DNA from: Prinsepia uniflora
Taxonomy: Eukaryota; Streptophyta; Magnoliopsida; Rosales; Rosaceae
DNA: 64,000 bases
Direction: 5' to 3'
NCBI GenBank assembly: GCA_032719365.1
Contig: CM064871.1
Span: forward strand, 31,159,566-31,223,565
Within the stretch, counting starts at the first letter, position 1; each line of letters opens with the position of its first letter. The notes beneath the pieces are model-generated. The model was given only the letters and a program-made list of their open reading frames with translations, did no database searches and was not told the DNA's origin. This document shows, one piece after another, positions 23,449-35,072 of the stretch. The position numbers were made by a program, and so were the translations under genes.

Positions 23449-26261
23449 TGTAACGACCCGTCCTGAATGTCGGGATTAAATATTAATTAATTATGGATTT
23501 AGTATGATTAATCGGGGATTAATCGAGAAAAATCGGACGGACGGTGTAAAATGACTGTTTTACTATTGGATTTGGGCAAAATGTTGATTTTTGACTCGGG
23601 GAGTCGAACGTACGAGGACCCATGATTGTGACGTAGATCGGGATGTCACGAGTCGGTAGACAGGCGGCACGTCGAAATCGGACGTCAAACAGAGAAGTTA
23701 TGGTCACGGGATCCAAATCGGAAACTTACGTCTCGGGTTTTGAATTAAATATTATTTTAAATTTTATTGGCTGATATTTTGTGTGGGGCCCTTGGATGAG
23801 TGACAAGTGTCACTCATCCCGTGGGTGGCTTTTCCTAAAATATGGATCTTGCCTCCCATTGGTTAATTTAATTATTTTACTCCCTAATCTCTGTCATCCT
23901 CACCGTTCATCCATCTTCATCATCTTTATCATTGAACATCCTCGCCATTTCTACTAAACCGTAAACCCAAATTCCTCACAAACATCCCTAAATCCTAATC
24001 TATCATCCCTGGATTATGAACGAAAGTTGAAGAGTGATGTGAGGCCATTACGGTGGTACCAACGATGTGGACCGTCATGCACGGTAGTGGAAGCTCGAAG
24101 GTAAGCCGGGAACCCTTTTTTAAGTTGAAAAATTGAAGATTGAGTTTGGTTGGTTGTTGACCCTTTTTGTGGATTGGAGGATGCTCCTAAGGCCGAGACG
24201 AGTCCAATGGTGGCAACGGTGATGAAAGCACAGTGGTGGAACAGCCGTGAGAGGAATTCAATGGCAATCGACCGAAGTCTCCATTTGGCTAGGTAAGCTT
24301 AAATCTAAGCCCTAAAAATTATTTTTAGGTTCCTAGAAGCTAACTGAAGTCCCTAGGAAGTAGTTTTTTCCCTTGGATGTGCTCAGAGCATAGGATGAGT
24401 TTTGGGCCGTGAATGGTATGCTGAACCACCATGATTTAGGTTAGTTTTCATGGATTTAATTGCATAGAACAACTCCTATGATAGATTAGAGAAGATTGGT
24501 GGAAAGAAGGAAGAAAATGGGTTGAAAAAGAGGGAGATATGGCCTTGAACCGGTCATGCCGATTTGGTTGGACCAGCTGACCAATGGACCAGTTCAGACC
24601 GGTTTAGCCGAGGAAGAAGCACAGTACCCCAGCGCGTGGGCCACACGTGCAGTGCCTTTGGACAACGTATGGGGCAGTTTTAGGAGTCATGTTTAACATA
24701 TGACATCATCCTTTCGATGTAACAAACATTTTGGGACTGGTTTCGTGTCGATCAGACACTGTTCTAGGGTAGTTTTGGGTGTCTGAAGGTTTAAAGTCCA
24801 TGAAAAATACGTTTAAAAATCCCGGGAAATTAGGGGGCTTTAATGAGAGGTTATTGAAGTAATTAGTAACCCTCTAGTATGATTTGGATAGGTTTGGATA
24901 TTCTGAGGACGGTGATTTAGCTCGGGGAGGCTTATGGCATGCATATCGAGGCAGTAGCATAGGACAGTCTATGAGTGGACTTGGTTTTCTAAACTATGAT
25001 GCATGCATAACTGTTTTATATGTTTTACATATGTGATTTCTTTAATGATGATTGTGGTATTGGTGATTTACATGATTAAATGTATTTTGAGGTAATTCTA
25101 TATTTGCTCGTATTATAGGTAATTTGATATTTGTACGTATTTCAAGGTTTACGATTTTATACTGTATTTCTACGTGATTATGATTTTAATAGTGGTTCAA
25201 TGATATGATTTTGGATTTGAAAATATGGAATCGGGCTTGAGACCCATTTGATTTACGAACTATCGAACTTGGAGTCCATTTGATTTAATAAGGCATCAGG
25301 CCGGGGCCCAGTTGGTTTACTTGATCGAGCTTGAGGCCCAGTTGAGTATGATATCGGGCATGAGTCCCATTTGTGGGTTATAAATGTGATTTTGGGTTCG
25401 GAGACCCATAAAATGGATTTGGATTTGAGTAATTGGATTTCTGGATTTGCGGTGGGTTGATGGAATTTCCGGGCAGGGCCCTTTGAGATGTTTTGAAATG
25501 GCTTTATAAAACTTTTTTCCACATACCATGTTAATACGAGGATATGTGGATGGTCTCCTCCAGATGTCTGGGACACTGGGGAAGTCACGGTGCATTACTG
25601 GCGAGGGGTCATTATACGGAGCGACCAGACTGTATAGTGACTCAGGAGCAGGATTGCTATAATTTGATGTCAAGGATGTCAGACATCTAGAACTAGAGAG
25701 GCCCCTAGCAGCACGTGTTGCTTTGACCCTGTGATATGAGGTCTGGGACGCTAGGCATCTGGGATGCCGAGGATGGGTATTTGGTAAACATGAATGATTG
25801 GATTTATGAAATGGTATTTCTGTGTTTATGGATTTGGGCAGTGGCTTACTTGGATATGGATTTATGGATGTTGGTATTCTATGGTTTTGGGCTCAGTTCC
25901 CACATATGTTTCCATTTACGGTTTTTGGCCTAAGGTCCTAATGATTTATTTAAGTAATTGGTTTGATTATTGGTTTTCGAATGCATGCATACTTTTTAGT
26001 GAAGGGCATAAATGTCTTCTTATGAAATGTGTTTTTATTAAACTATTTATTTCCGTCCACTAACACTTTTAAACGATTTTAATGCCCTTCAGGTTGATCA
26101 CTGAAGTGGGCTGTAGTAGAGACCGAGACATCGCATTGCTCCACCGATCCTGGCGCTCGGGAAGCCCCGAACGGGCTGAGGTTTTGAGTTATCCCCTCGT
26201 GTCAAATGGGAGCATGGCACATCCCGCGATAATCCTCGGGGGATTGGGATGGGTCGTGTCA
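23449..26261 (+). repeat. LD1 3' LTR
   Basis: 2813 bp, TGTAACGACCCGTCCTG to GGGATGGGTCGTGTCA. Same internal landmarks as 7907-10707, with the hairpin array at 25232-25407. It differs by indels such as extra sequence near 24640-24665 (absent near 9090). Confidence 0.92.
25232..25407 (+). repeat. Mini-hairpin array in LD1 3' LTR
   Basis: Counterpart of 9629-9806, with arms GGGC/GACCC, GGA/TCC, GGCC/GGCC, GGCCCA after TTGAG, GGGC/GTCCC and GGGT/ACCC. Some arms have lost pairing relative to the 5' LTR copy. Confidence 0.7.
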
Positions 26262-27400
26262 CAGTCATCCTCAAAAACTTGTACAAACGACGATTCGGCG
26301 TTCCACTTCAGAAATGTCTCCCAACAGATCGCGGGATAGCTGTCCTCAAGAAAATCAACAAGGGAATCTGCGACAGCCACTCCGAACCCAATTCCCTCAC
26401 CCATAAGGCTTTCCGAAAAGGCTACTACTAGTCGACCAAGCATGCAGATTCAATCGCACTGACGCAGAAGTGCGACCAATGCTAGAAGTATGCACCAATC
26501 CCCTACCTACCTGCAAAATGCCTCACTCCCATGCTCACTCCATGGTCGTTCTCACAATGGAGACTTGTCCTCATTGGCCCTATACCACGGGGTAGGGGAG
26601 GAGTGGAACACATAATCGTCGCCATCAACTATTTCATAAGTGGGCAGAGTCAAAGCCATTCAAGACCATCATCGCCGTACAGATCGAAATCTTAGTCTAC
26701 CAAAATATCATCAGCTGCTTTGGCATACCTCGCACAATTATGGGAGGCAACGAGAAGCAATTTGGTTGCATCTGCCATCTACTTCCGTAATTTTTGAATT
26801 GTCTACGACATCAAACTCTTCTTCGTCTCTATCACGCATCCACATGCCAATGACCAGGTGGAAGCAGTCAACAAACTCATCGAGTATAACTTAAAGACTC
26901 ACCGCGACTATTCAAAGGGCCAATGGTCTGACATCCTATCAAATCTCTTGTGGTTCTATCGGGCTTCTACTAAGGAGACACCATTTTCCTTGGCATTCGG
27001 TACAAAGGTCGTTGTACCAGGAGAAAATGGGGAAACTTCTTACTGGGTACTCTCTTACAATCTCGAAAAGAACAATGAACTACTCAACCTCACCCTCAAC
27101 TTCATCGAAGAAAGTTGCGAGCATGCCAATCTCAGTAACGTGGCTCACAAACAGTGCATTACCCGCTACTATGACTCTCGGATCAAGGCTATAAAGTTTA
27201 AGGCTAGGGACTAGGTCCTCAGAAAGATCAACCTAGCAACCAAAGATCGGGCAGACGACACACTTGGGCCCAAATGGGAAGGCCCCTACATGGTAGCAAA
27301 GGTATATCGATGAGGGACCTATGAACTACAAACTACAGACGGCCATCTCCTGACACACCTATTGCATGCTGATCATCTCAAGCTCTTCTACAAATGACAC
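26262..27400 (+). pseudogene. pol: Tat-type integrase remnant (continuation of pol from 7906)
   Basis: It opens with the second copy of the CAGTC TSD, and the polyprotein resumes in place: LKNLYKRRFGVPL, then the HHCC zinc domain (AVLKKINKGICDSHS, LTHKAFRKGYY, stop, KCDQC, stop) at about 26330-26490. The catalytic core is damaged. The usual GLDLIGP reads RLVLIGP near 26565, so the first Asp is lost, and a frameshift follows near 26635 (INYF). The C-terminal half is better: HPHANDQVEAVNKLIEYNLK and ETPFSLAFGTKVVVPGE (about 26835-27030), then GPKWEGPYMVAK and HADHLKLFYK before a stop near 27397. The stops in the zinc domain sit where the family has Trp (TGG to TAG) and Gln (CAG to TAG). Integrase would insert the DNA copy in the nucleus; this copy cannot. 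Confidence 0.85.
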
Positions 27401-27882
27401 CCTAGTCAGGCTTAACTTTAGAATGCACATTTTCTAAGTGATTTGTCAATCTCCAATCAAGCTCATTACTTTTGATGGAATGATAAGACATTTATGATTT
27501 CCTAGTGTAAATTTTCATTTTCTTTAAAAAGTTTGTGTAAGCATGTCGACACCCTTACTCGGCACCTGTCCCTACAATTCGTCAATTATTTTGACACACA
27601 AAAAAAGAATTCAAGAAAAAAACATACAAGTATGCCTCAATCGACAATAAGCTTATTTCATTCATATCAAGGCCTAACTTGGAAATCAGATCAAATTGGA
27701 GAAAGTAAATGAACGATTCATTTCACAAATATTGAAAATCTTACAGGCTATGCATGTCATACCCTAGGGAATTTCAAAACACAAGGAAATTACAAAAAAC
27801 ATAAGGAATGTCCTTGCCACTTGACATCAGTCCAAAACCTCAAGCTCCTCATAAAAACTCTTCTCTTGATTGGCAAGGAGGT
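27401..27882 (+). other. Tat element 3' untranslated stretch
   Basis: A/T-rich DNA between the end of integrase and the end of the antisense ORF. It has no recognisable coding domain and includes an A-rich run at 27599-27628. Confidence 0.55.
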
Positions 27883-30685
27883 TCAAAGGTTCCTCTTGAG
27901 TGCCATTGGTGGGGTTCTCAACATGGTTGACCATCCCATATGGCTACAGTTCCAACTCCCAGTACTTAGCTTCTCCCCAGTTATAGCCAATTCAAAGGTT
28001 TTGGTTAGCACTAGGCGCTCATCCTGCCACCGAAACTGGAGGGTCATGCAGGGATTGAAGAACAACACATGTTGCATGTAATCATCCTCCACCTCGACAA
28101 GGGCTTGATCCACGAGGTTTGTATACCTCGGATAGACAATGAACTCCTCTAGTGTCCTCTATCGATTTGCCGCTAGACTGTACAAGAGCTGGTCAATCTC
28201 TCCTTGCATCTCGAGTAAGCTCTTCTCGCGCTTGGTAAGCTCGATCTAGAAGCCATTGACCTAGTCTTCCCGATCGTCCACCCCCTTTTTCGCCTCCTCG
28301 GCTACCAGCTTTTGCTGGTGGAGCTCATAGAAGGCCACATAAATTTAACCAAAGCACTATCTATCAACCAACACTTAGTTAGAAATCAATTAATAATCGA
28401 TTTGACTGACTTACTCGGTAGGGTTGATGGCACTTACATGAGTCTGTTTGACGAGGACCCTAGAGTACCGATCAGAGAGGGAGGACGTGCCAATCTCATC
28501 AATCTCGGCCAATGACCTCTGAGAGCCCAGGATAAAGGTATTGGCAACTGGCGCCACCGTTTTGTGCATGTGCTGGGTCACTTCGATCCACCCCTCGTCC
28601 GTCTTGGCCGACCAAACAAGGTCGACGACCTCAGCAGGTTCGAAAAAGACGGACCGAATCCCCTGGATGACGATCGATCGTTGCACCTTCTCCGGGCACG
28701 ACATATCCCATCTAGGCTCCTTGAAAGCCTTTTCACGTAGCACTTATGCCTTCGACTCGGTAGCCCTCTTCCTCTGCCTCTTGACACCATTGTCCCCCAA
28801 TAAGTTTACGACAGGGGGAGATTGCCTATGACAGGCCTTTAGAAGAATTCAACGACGGTCCTACACATGCTCTAACCCACCGATGCTCGGTTGCTTCATA
28901 CCGACCATTGAGTTCTTCCTTGACCTAGGGGTCTGATCACCAGTAGGCTGTTTATCTGACCAAAAGCCGCTTGATTGGGAATCTTTTCGTCTAAGCTTCG
29001 GTTGCCTAGCCTACTGACTCCCACTCAACTGGCCCTCCTACAACTCTCGCTTTCCATGGCCCTTGGGTTTTTGGGCCACAGACTTCTGCTGTAACCCCAT
29101 TTTGGACCTACCCGTCGTTCTTTGGCTTAGAAAAGGACTTGGCTGCCATTTCTTGCTCGGAAATCTGAGTATATTTGTTGATTTTCTCACTCATTTTTTT
29201 GCAGCCGCATTCTCAACGAGTGGATGAACTACACAAAAAAACAAAACTTTAGTCGTAGTCGGCAAACACACCCTACGCTAATCGTTACTAATTCTGAAAC
29301 TACTTATTTAGAGGTTTGATGAGGCCAACCACGAGTAAGTTATCTGGCAGTGTGAGCACATAACGACTTAGGTATAAATCGTTGATTTTCTGCCAAACAA
29401 ACTCACAAGCCTCTCCCTCTTTGGGAGTAATGGTATATTTGGACAGCCCTGCAAAACAAACGGAAGCATTAGTTACTCAATCGGCAGGGCATTTATCACT
29501 ATCTATACAAAAACTCTAAGCAATTGGCAGGCACTGTCACCTCCCGATTGGAAATGTGTTTGAATCCTCTCCCGAACTTTGCTGACGTCCCTTTCCCAGG
29601 GCCCAGATACCCAGCAAAATCGATGCTTCCATCTCTTTTAGGAGGTCGACATGTCCATGATAAAGGTACCGCATGCCGTCTTCTGCAGACATTCCATCTG
29701 CACCCACCTAGGGTCGTATATCTGTTTCCTAAACCAATAAAGGTGGCAGAGTTGGCCCTATGTCGGCTCCGGCAGGCCTTCTTATCGAAAGGCCGTGTAG
29801 ATGCTGACTAGTATGATCCACACATTCATGTTAAGCTGGCCGATCGCAATCGTTGCCCACGCCATTATATCTTGAAGCCACGAATGTAAGGGCAGGCGCA
29901 CTCCGTGTTCAAAGCAGTCGAGATAGAACTAGGTGGATTGATAGGCCTTCAATTACGCGTTATTTTATATCCTTTATACTTGACTTTTAATATTAAAATA
30001 ATAAAAAATTGGAGAAAATAATATATTTTGTGGGATTTTTGCAAAAATAAATAAAACATGAAATTCTGAGCATTTTGGCGAAAACATCATCGTAATCGAA
30101 GTTTTAACAAAAAAGATATAACTGAAAGAATGGAGGCCACCGAAAATTACTTTGAATTTTGGTGGAATGATGCTGAAGCCCAGAAATCCTGCCCAAAAAC
30201 CTACTGCCCTGCCTACCTATCAGGCCCAGCCAATTGCAAAGCCAAGCCTACCTGTCCGACCCAGCCATTTGCGAAGCCAAGCCAGCCAAAAGGCCAAAAT
30301 CCAACGCAGCCTAGGTCCCAAGCTGTTTCAGTGCGAGCGTACCGATCATCGTTTCTCTCGTTCGGTGCGCGTGTGTCAAAGACATGCACTCCAGCTCAGC
30401 ACGTGTCCGCTGACCACTTCGCCTTAGTTAGTGCGTCAGGTGCCGACCTACCCTCCTCCGGACCCACCTACAGCCGCCGACCTACCACCCCTGACCAGCC
30501 TACAACTACCGAATTGTTCTGCTATTTCCAGCTGGTCTATGCCGAGTCACACCAGTAGCCCTATTTCCTCATTTTTCAAACATTGTTTCCCCAAAAATCA
30601 GCCCAATCTCATCATTTCACTTTTTAATATTTTATTGTAATTTGTATTTACTTTGTTTTATTTTTTTAAAGTAGTTTTTCTTCCC

Positions 30686-30693
30686 TATAAATA
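30686..30693 (+). promoter_or_regulatory. TATA box of Athila-like solo LTR
   Basis: CTATAAATAGGGG, in the same LTR position as TATAAATA in the three other Athila-type LTRs. It probably marks the U3 promoter. Confidence 0.6.
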
Positions 30694-31406
30694 GGGGTTC
30701 ATATTCCTTGTTTTGGGGCACTTCTTAGAGGCACACATTTGAGCCTTCCTTAAGAGAAACTATGGAAAAATATTTCCAATACAAAGTTTAGAGTTTGAGT
30801 CCATATTTCCCATGTTTTATTTCCACCATCTTCACAAGGTTCCGTCCGCTATCGGAGAACCGTGTGAATAACAATTCATTGTTTTCATCCACCTTGAAAG
30901 TGTAACAATTTCTCTCCATTTACTTAAACTCTTATTTTTGTTATTGTTTTTAATTATAGTTTAACATATATGTGGTATTTTCTTGCTAATACTTATAAGT
31001 GTTAAATACAATCTCCATGTGTCTTACTTTATGAATCTTAGTTATTTTATACATTTTAGTGCTTCATACTTCAATTTGATGTTAAGTGTTTAATTCGTTG
31101 TCGGTTCACTATAATTGAAGAGACTTAATGTTGATCGATGTCGGCGCATTCAGTCAAAAAACGAAAGGTAAATCATATTGTAAGTGTCGGCCGCTGTCGG
31201 TGCACTTATAATATTGAAAAATGTATAAAGGTAATTGAGATGATTAAGGTAAAATTTCGTGATTGTTTTAATATTTACAATTACTAAAGTGTTGGTAAGA
31301 TGTTTTGTTTTAAGAAGTTCATTTGTACATAGGTTAAAGTATAATTAGAATTAGTTTTATACTTGTTATTACTTGTATTTGTATGATCACAATCCCTCAA
31401 AACCCC

Positions 31407-31585
31407 CCATTTAATTCTTTATTCTTTATTTTTATTCTTTAATTTTTTATTCGTTAATTCTTTTATTCTTTAACTAATTTATTCTTTAATTAATTTATTC
31501 TTTAATTAATTTATTCTTTATTCCATTATTCATTCATTCATTAATTATTTTATTCTTTGATTATTCATTATTCTTTTTCACTAAC
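31407..31585. repeat. A/T-rich ATTCTTTA / TTTATTCTTTAATTAA tandem repeats
   Basis: Low-complexity run within the 3' part of the solo LTR, about 8-17 bp units repeated imperfectly. It is not seen in the Athila LTRs at 34382 or 62920. Confidence 0.75.
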
Positions 31586-32296
31586 CATTATTAATATTCC
31601 CTAATTTCCCCGGTTAAGAACGATCCCTATTTACTAATATTAAAATGTCACAAAAAGGGTTTTAAATATGTATATACTTGAATTACGGATTTATTTAAAT
31701 GCGTATTTTAAGCGTATCATGGATCCTTCGAGAGGGTCTCTCGGCTTCGGGAACCCTAGCGGTAGAGTCATCTCTATCTCACTCGGCACATTATTCAGCT
31801 CGCGGAACCTGTCCAACTCTACCCGTCGAATGGTATTAGCCTCGTGGTCCACAACATACTCAGACCTCTCACATACAAGCTTCGACTCAGTCACCAACTC
31901 ACTTTCCGTCTCACCCTCTTCCCGATCACTTTCCACTTTGATGATGGGGGGACAGGATGACAAAGCCTCCTCATCGACTCCTTGCCAATGCACAGTCTTT
32001 GTCGGCTGCTCCGCACCCCAGCTCTCCTCTACGCCTTCACTTTAATTGGCGCCTTCCCTTTCGTCGGCACCCTCACCTTGATTTTTCAGCTCCTTCCTCG
32101 AAAACCTTAATGCTCTATCTAAACTATCACTCAATGAAGAGGATGTAGAGCTACTTCCGGTTGACGAGGACCCACTAGTGGACGGCGAACCACTCCTATA
32201 AATTGGCACAACATTTTCTGAGTGAGAATGTGTTTCCCCACCAAATGACTGCAGGGACCTAGCCCCGAATCCACTAGTTGACTCGGACTCTGACAT

Positions 32297-32736
32297 CTAC
32301 AAATGTAGAATAGGAAAAAGTAGTTACAACGAAGCACATCTCTACTCCTACTAAACAAAAAAATTACAAGGAAAGGGAGTAGAAATCTACCTGAAGTTTT
32401 TACTGATCGACTAGAACGGTTGATCGGTAGTCGATATCCGATTAAAGTTCAATCGGCAGTCGCAGATTTCCATTTGCAGCAATTTGGAGCTCTGAAGGTT
32501 CAGTTTACTAAAAGTTAAAAAAGTGAGGACTTCTAGCCCATTTTATCAAAACCTATAGTAAGTCGAGATGTGCACTTTAGATCTAAACGGTGCCAAGTCC
32601 AAACGACACTATTCCTCTACATGAAATCCATATACGAATACGTACATAGTAGGTATTCTACCAAAAAAAAAAGAGAACGGGGAAGACAAACTGTTCTGGT
32701 TCTTGAAACATCAAACCCATTCAAAAGAACGCCTGG
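32297..32736. other. Region upstream of the antisense ORF
   Basis: About 440 bp with no recognisable gene. It contains scattered GATCGG and ATCGGCAG words (32400-32470) that resemble parts of the adjoining tandem repeat. Confidence 0.45.
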
Positions 32737-33370
32737 GTCGTCAAGCAGGAACATTGCGACGGATCAGGCGCCACTTTCGAAGTTTCCTCAAATGTTAGTG
32801 CTCTGATCGGCAAGCAGGAATATTGTGATCATTCAAGAGCATTGTGTGTGGTGCTCTTTTGGCCCTGATCGGCAAGCAGACACATTGCAACCGATAAGGC
32901 GCCATCTGCTAAGTTTCCTCATAATGGCAATGCTCTGATTGGCAAGCAAAAACATTGTGGGTGATCAGGTGCCACTTACGAAGTTTCCTCAAACCTCATT
33001 GCTCCAACAAGCAAGAAGGAACATTACGACTGATCAAAAGCATCGGGGGAGATGCACTCGTGGCCTTGATTGGCAAGCAGGCACATTGCGATCGATTAGG
33101 CGCCACTTGTGAAGTTTCATCAAATTTCAATGATCCAATCGGCAAGCGGAATATTGCGACCAATCGGGAGCATCAGGAGAGGTTCTCTCGCAGACCTGAT
33201 CACCAACCAGGCACATTTCAACCAATCAGGTGCCACTTGGAATTTTTTCTCAAAATGTTAGTGATCCGATCGGCAAGCAAGAACATTGCGACCAATCAGG
33301 AGCATTAGGCATGGTGTTTTCGTGTCCATGATCGGCAAGCAGGCACATTGCGATCGATTATGTATCATTC
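32737..33370. repeat. Tandem repeat of about 65-bp units in 69/62-bp dimers
   Basis: Ten units starting near 32737, 32806, 32868, 32937, 33006, 33068, 33137, 33198, 33268 and 33330. Each starts GATCGGCAAGCAGG-like followed by ACATTGCGACC-like sequence. Long (about 69 bp) units contain GGCGCCACTT..AAGTTTCCTCA and short (about 62 bp) units contain GGAGCAT..GGTGCTCTCGTGGCC. They alternate as a 131-bp dimer, except that two long units are adjacent at 32868 and 32937. Placed in the 3' part of the Tat element, where variable tandem repeats are known. Confidence 0.85.
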
Positions 33371-33787
33371 ATGCTCTTATTTGACAAAAAAAACCCATCC
33401 TCGTTGACCCACCACTGGGGGTTGACATGAAAAACGTTGACCAAGGACCACTTTGTCAAGACATAACCCATTTAGAATGATATTGTCCGTTTTGTGCCTA
33501 TTCCTCACGGTTTTTTTTCTGAGAACTCATGCGCAACTTCCTAGTAGGTCACCTTTCTTGGGATTGCTCAATCCAAACTCACTTAACTTTGGAGTTCTAA
33601 CCAAACCCAAAGCTAGTGAGCTCTCAAAAGGCCTCACGCTAGGTAGATACGTGCCCACACATATAAGACACTTCACATTTCCCTCCCCGAGCGACATGGG
33701 ATTATTCACCATTCTTCCCAAGACACGGGTCTTATAATCCACCCCCTTGGAGCCCAGCATCCTTGATGGTACACTTCCAGTCGGGGT
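33371..33787. other. Unassigned repetitive-looking DNA
   Basis: About 420 bp between the Tat tandem repeats and a PBS. It includes GGAGGGAAATGTGAAGTGTC-like sequence on the minus strand (about 33675-33695) with TATATGTGTG, a word combination common in plant repeats. It could be the interior of the minus-strand element whose LTR starts at 33806. No protein is recognised; an open frame at 33453 is unsupported. Confidence 0.4.
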
Positions 33788-33803
33788 CCAACTCTAATAC
33801 TAA
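33788..33803 (-). other. Degenerate PBS (tRNA-Met type)
   Basis: The minus strand reads TTAGTATTAGAGTT directly next to the LTR edge, a decayed form of TGGTATCAGAGC. Confidence 0.55.
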
Positions 33804-33805
33804 TT

Positions 33806-34381
33806 TGATAGGACCTGTCCCGAAAGGACTTTGATAAATGTGTCTGGTCTTACTCCCGTCTAAAGTTTCAATAATACCCTCGACAGTTTCCAGACAATTG
33901 ATAACCATATTGATTCCGGCTCATGCCTCCGCCTCTCGATCAGCCTTGATCTTTGTGCCATGACTTGGAGGGCCATCAAAACATAAAAGGCATGAGTGGC
34001 AAAAATAACATCGTTTGAAAATACATTTCAAAATGAACTCTTGTACCCTCCAGTTATAAAACATGCATATGTGGAGTAAAACACATTAATAGCTGGCTCA
34101 CAAGCAAAATCACATGAAAAAAACCTAGACATAACCATCAACATAAAAACAGTCACAATGACCATCAACAATAGTACTAGTCACCAGTTCTCAATTATCA
34201 ACCACAATAACTAAACAACACTACTCACAAGTACATAAACATTAATCAAAACATTCACAACATCACAATCGATACTCAAATCTCAAGAAATACGCATCTG
34301 AGGAAACTTCAGGAATTACACATCTGAGATCTTTCTAGGAATTACACATCCAGATTTTTCGGGAATTACACATTCGGAGTG
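33806..34381 (-). mobile_element. Long-LTR family 5' LTR fragment, cut by the Athila element
   Basis: On + it starts TGATAGGACCTGTCCC, like the left end of the solo LTR at 39411, followed by the same blocks (ATCAAAACA.AAAAGG.ATGAGTG near 33976; GGAATTACACATC repeats at 34310-34381). It is abruptly replaced at 34382 by the Athila 5' LTR. The rest of this LTR should lie beyond the Athila element, outside the window. Confidence 0.75.
34310..34381 (-). repeat. Mini-hairpin array, partial (GAATTACACAT loops)
   Basis: Three or four units with the same GAATTACACAT core as 39752-39970, truncated by the Athila insertion. Confidence 0.75.
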
Positions 34382-34600
34382 TGATAAGTCATGAATTAAG
34401 CATCAGTTTATACCCTTTATGCTTATCTTTTAATGTTTAAATGCCAAACAATAGGAGAAAATAACATATTTTGTGACAAATGTGCAAAATTGGATAGAAC
34501 TCGAAATTATGAGATTTTAGGCAAAAAAATCACCTCAATCAGAGTTATATTGAAGAAGTTATGATCGAATGAAGGAAAGCCACCAAAAAGGGCAAGGAAA

Positions 34601-34620
34601 TTCGGTAGCAAGCTACTGAA
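34601..34620. repeat. Palindrome TTCGGTAGC..GCTACtGAA
   Basis: Twenty-base inverted repeat with one mismatch here (T for C). It is perfect in the copies at 39271-39290 and 63138-63157. Confidence 0.85.
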
Positions 34621-35072
34621 TCCAAAATGGCAGCCGGGAAGACCGTTCGGCAAGTGCCTACTGATGTCCAGGAGAGATGCTTGACGCGCATGTACTGAAG
34701 CCTGCTGCTCCTCTCTCGGCTCGCGCTTCCTGAACCCTCAAAGCCTGATTCGGCCAGTGTCCACCAAAATGGTATTCAGCCTTCATACCGTTGAAATTCT
34801 CCACATTTTTCATCGCGTGTTTGCCAAATTTAATTGCAGGTTCCAACAGGCTTCCACCGAGTCCTTTCCTATACTATTCCAGCACATTTTTCTTTTTTTT
34901 TGAGGAAAAATGTCCAATTCAAGCTTGGATTTGTTTCCTTTTTATTTAGGAAACCTTTTTAATTAAGATTTTATTACCTTTTTTCATTAGGACTTTAATT
35001 TAATTAGTTTAATCATTTTTCTTTTAGAATTTAAATTTTAAACTCCTATTTATTTGGGGATTAATTTTCTCC

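Larger units (their letters stand above)
7907..26261 (+). mobile_element. LD1: long-LTR non-coding retrotransposon, TSD CAGTC, contains LD2
   Basis: Complete element with TG..CA ends, perfect 5-bp TSD CAGTC (7902-7906 and 26262-26266), LTRs of 2801 and 2813 bp, PBS at 10711 and PPT at 23436. After removing LD2 the internal region is about 3.4 kb and no gag, protease, RT or integrase piece can be found in any frame. This is the layout of a large retrotransposon derivative (LARD), moved in trans by an autonomous relative. Its internal DNA matches that of LD2 (reversed) and LD3 in several blocks, so the non-coding interior is a family trait rather than random decay. It inserted into the Tat pol between RNase H and integrase. 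Confidence 0.92.
29939..31719 (+). mobile_element. Athila-like solo LTR, TSD TGGAT, inside the antisense ORF
   Basis: Starts TGATAGGCCTTCAATTACGC and ends AAGCGTATCA. Perfect TSDs TGGAT lie at 29934-29938 and 31720-31724. The start (TGATAAGTCTTGAATTA-like), the block near 29975-30045, the TATA box and the AAGAACGATCCCTA block (31617) match the Athila LTRs at 34382, 39052 and 62920, but the middle is diverged, so it is a subfamily. 1781 bp. A 142-codon open frame at 30130 lies wholly within it and shows no protein features beyond Pro/Thr richness. Confidence 0.9.
27883..32296 (-). pseudogene. Antisense extra ORF of Tat element, interrupted by a solo LTR
   Basis: Read from right to left. It starts at the ATG at 32296 with an acidic/Ser-rich N terminus (SGSPSTSGSSSTGSSSTSSS), then VESDREEGETESELVTESK and LNNVPSEIEMTLPLGFPKP (to about 31725). 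After the inserted LTR (29939-31719) it continues FYLDCFEHGVRLPLHSWLQD and GQLNMNVWIILVSI (29935-29790), then LCHLYWF, EACEFVWQKINDLYLSRY (29430-29370), a Lys/Arg/Gln-rich section, FFEPAEVVDLVWSA (about 28670), a coiled-coil-like segment (about 28300-28160) and a tail ending at a TGA at 27883. It has several stops and possible introns. Known relation: antisense ORFs between integrase and 3' LTR occur in Tat elements such as Grande, and the V.LP.....L......PGQLNPN.W-type core resembles plant-mobile gag/transposon-associated proteins. The function is unknown. Confidence 0.7.
5671..33400 (+). mobile_element. Tat-lineage Ty3/gypsy element, decayed and interrupted
   Basis: The parts are: RT and RNase H remnants (5728-7906), integrase remnants continuing exactly across an insertion (26262-27400), a 3' untranslated stretch, an antisense extra ORF (32296 down to 27883) and a tandem-repeat block (32737-33370). 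RT motifs (DFTDLNKACP, YVDDMLVK) and integrase motifs (LAHKAFRQGYY-like, ETPFSLAFG) are those of the plant Tat clade. An antisense ORF between integrase and the 3' LTR, and variable 3' tandem repeats, are known for that clade. LD1 (7907-26261) and an Athila-like solo LTR (29939-31719) are inserted in it. Gag, protease and both LTRs are not recognisable. The right limit is approximate. Confidence 0.75.

Noticed and set aside
30130..30558. 142-codon open frame, Pro/Thr-rich
   Set aside because: Lies wholly inside a TSD-flanked solo LTR, has no domain, and its richness comes from small CCAGCC-type duplications.
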